NCBI RefSeq assembly: GCF_002291425.1
Contig: NZ_CP014136.1
Location: forward strand, 4,464,001 to 4,528,000
Source of the DNA: Gibbsiella quercinecans
Lineage (GTDB): Bacteria; Pseudomonadota; Gammaproteobacteria; Enterobacterales; Enterobacteriaceae
DNA length: 64,000 nucleotides
Direction: 5' to 3'
Under the pieces are notes generated by a model, which had not been told where the DNA came from, ran no database searches, and saw only the letters and a list, made by a program, of their open reading frames with translations. A program made the position numbers and the translations under genes. Shown one piece after another: positions 63,861 to 64,000 of the stretch; position 1 is the stretch's first letter; each line of letters opens with the position of its first letter.

Positions 63861-64000
63861 GGCGATACGGGGACATATGTTTCCCTTATAAGTGCTGGGC
63901 CAAAACGATGGCTGCTAAATTAAGCAAGGTAATGGCATATAACGATATTTATCATTTTATGTTTATCAGTTTTAACTGTACCGATATGCACTGTTTTTGT

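Overview
The window is chromosomal core DNA of an enterobacterium. Gene order follows the Escherichia coli ybjL-to-aroA region: ybjL-ybjM-grxA-ybjC-ybjN-potFGHI-ybjO-rlmC-artJ-artMQIP-ybjP, then ybjQ-amiD-ybjS-ybjT, poxB, lysO, ybjD, cspD-clpS-clpA-infA-aat-cydCD-trxB-lrp-ftsK-lolA-rarA-serS-ycaD-pflA-pflB-focA-ycaO-serC-aroA. Many products have the same length as their E. coli counterparts. Several E. coli neighbours are missing from their usual places (nfsA-rimK, ltaE, hcp-hcr, aqpZ, macAB, serW, dmsABC, ycaP). Together with a ferrioxamine-type receptor, this fits Serratia or a close Yersiniaceae relative. The genus is an inference from layout and protein resemblance, not a measured identity.

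Region by region. 1-3.8 kb: the start of a PAS-domain sensor gene cut by the window edge, a FoxA-like siderophore receptor behind a good Fur box, and a family-9 glycosyltransferase. 4.0-8.0 kb: the sigma-E-dependent small RNA RybB with its own promoter and terminator, then ybjL, ybjM, grxA, ybjC and ybjN. 8.3-14.3 kb: putrescine importer potFGHI, ybjO and the rRNA methyltransferase rlmC. 14.3-19.0 kb: arginine importer genes artJ and artPIQM, and lipoprotein gene ybjP. 19.2-25.8 kb: the one clear insertion relative to E. coli, a six-gene co-directional cluster placed between ybjP and ybjQ. 25.9-35.2 kb: ybjQ, amiD, ybjS, ybjT, a DUF1294 gene, poxB, lysO, ybjD and cspD. 35.6-43.3 kb: clpSA, infA, aat, cydCD. 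43.5-52.7 kb: trxB, lrp, ftsK, lolA, rarA, serS. 52.9-63.8 kb: ycaD, pflA, pflB, focA, ycaO, and the serC-aroA pair.

The most interesting part is the 19.2-25.8 kb cluster. It encodes a Tat-exported MolA/BtuF-type binding protein, a FecCD-type permease, an ABC ATPase, a SAM methyltransferase, a ModD (quinolinate phosphoribosyltransferase-like) protein and a TonB-dependent receptor. The first five genes overlap at their stop/start codons. Upstream lies a perfect FNR consensus (19206-19219) and, 19 bases further on, a 24-bp ModE-like operator (19239-19262). The FNR site sits so that a class II start would fall inside the ModE operator. I infer an anaerobically induced, molybdate-repressed outer- plus inner-membrane uptake system for a molybdenum (or tungsten) compound, possibly a chelate that the methyltransferase and ModD process.

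Many starts were placed downstream of the longest possible reading frame, using ribosome-binding sites, signal peptides and family length; reasons are given per entry. No tRNA, rRNA, insertion sequence, prophage or CRISPR array was seen.
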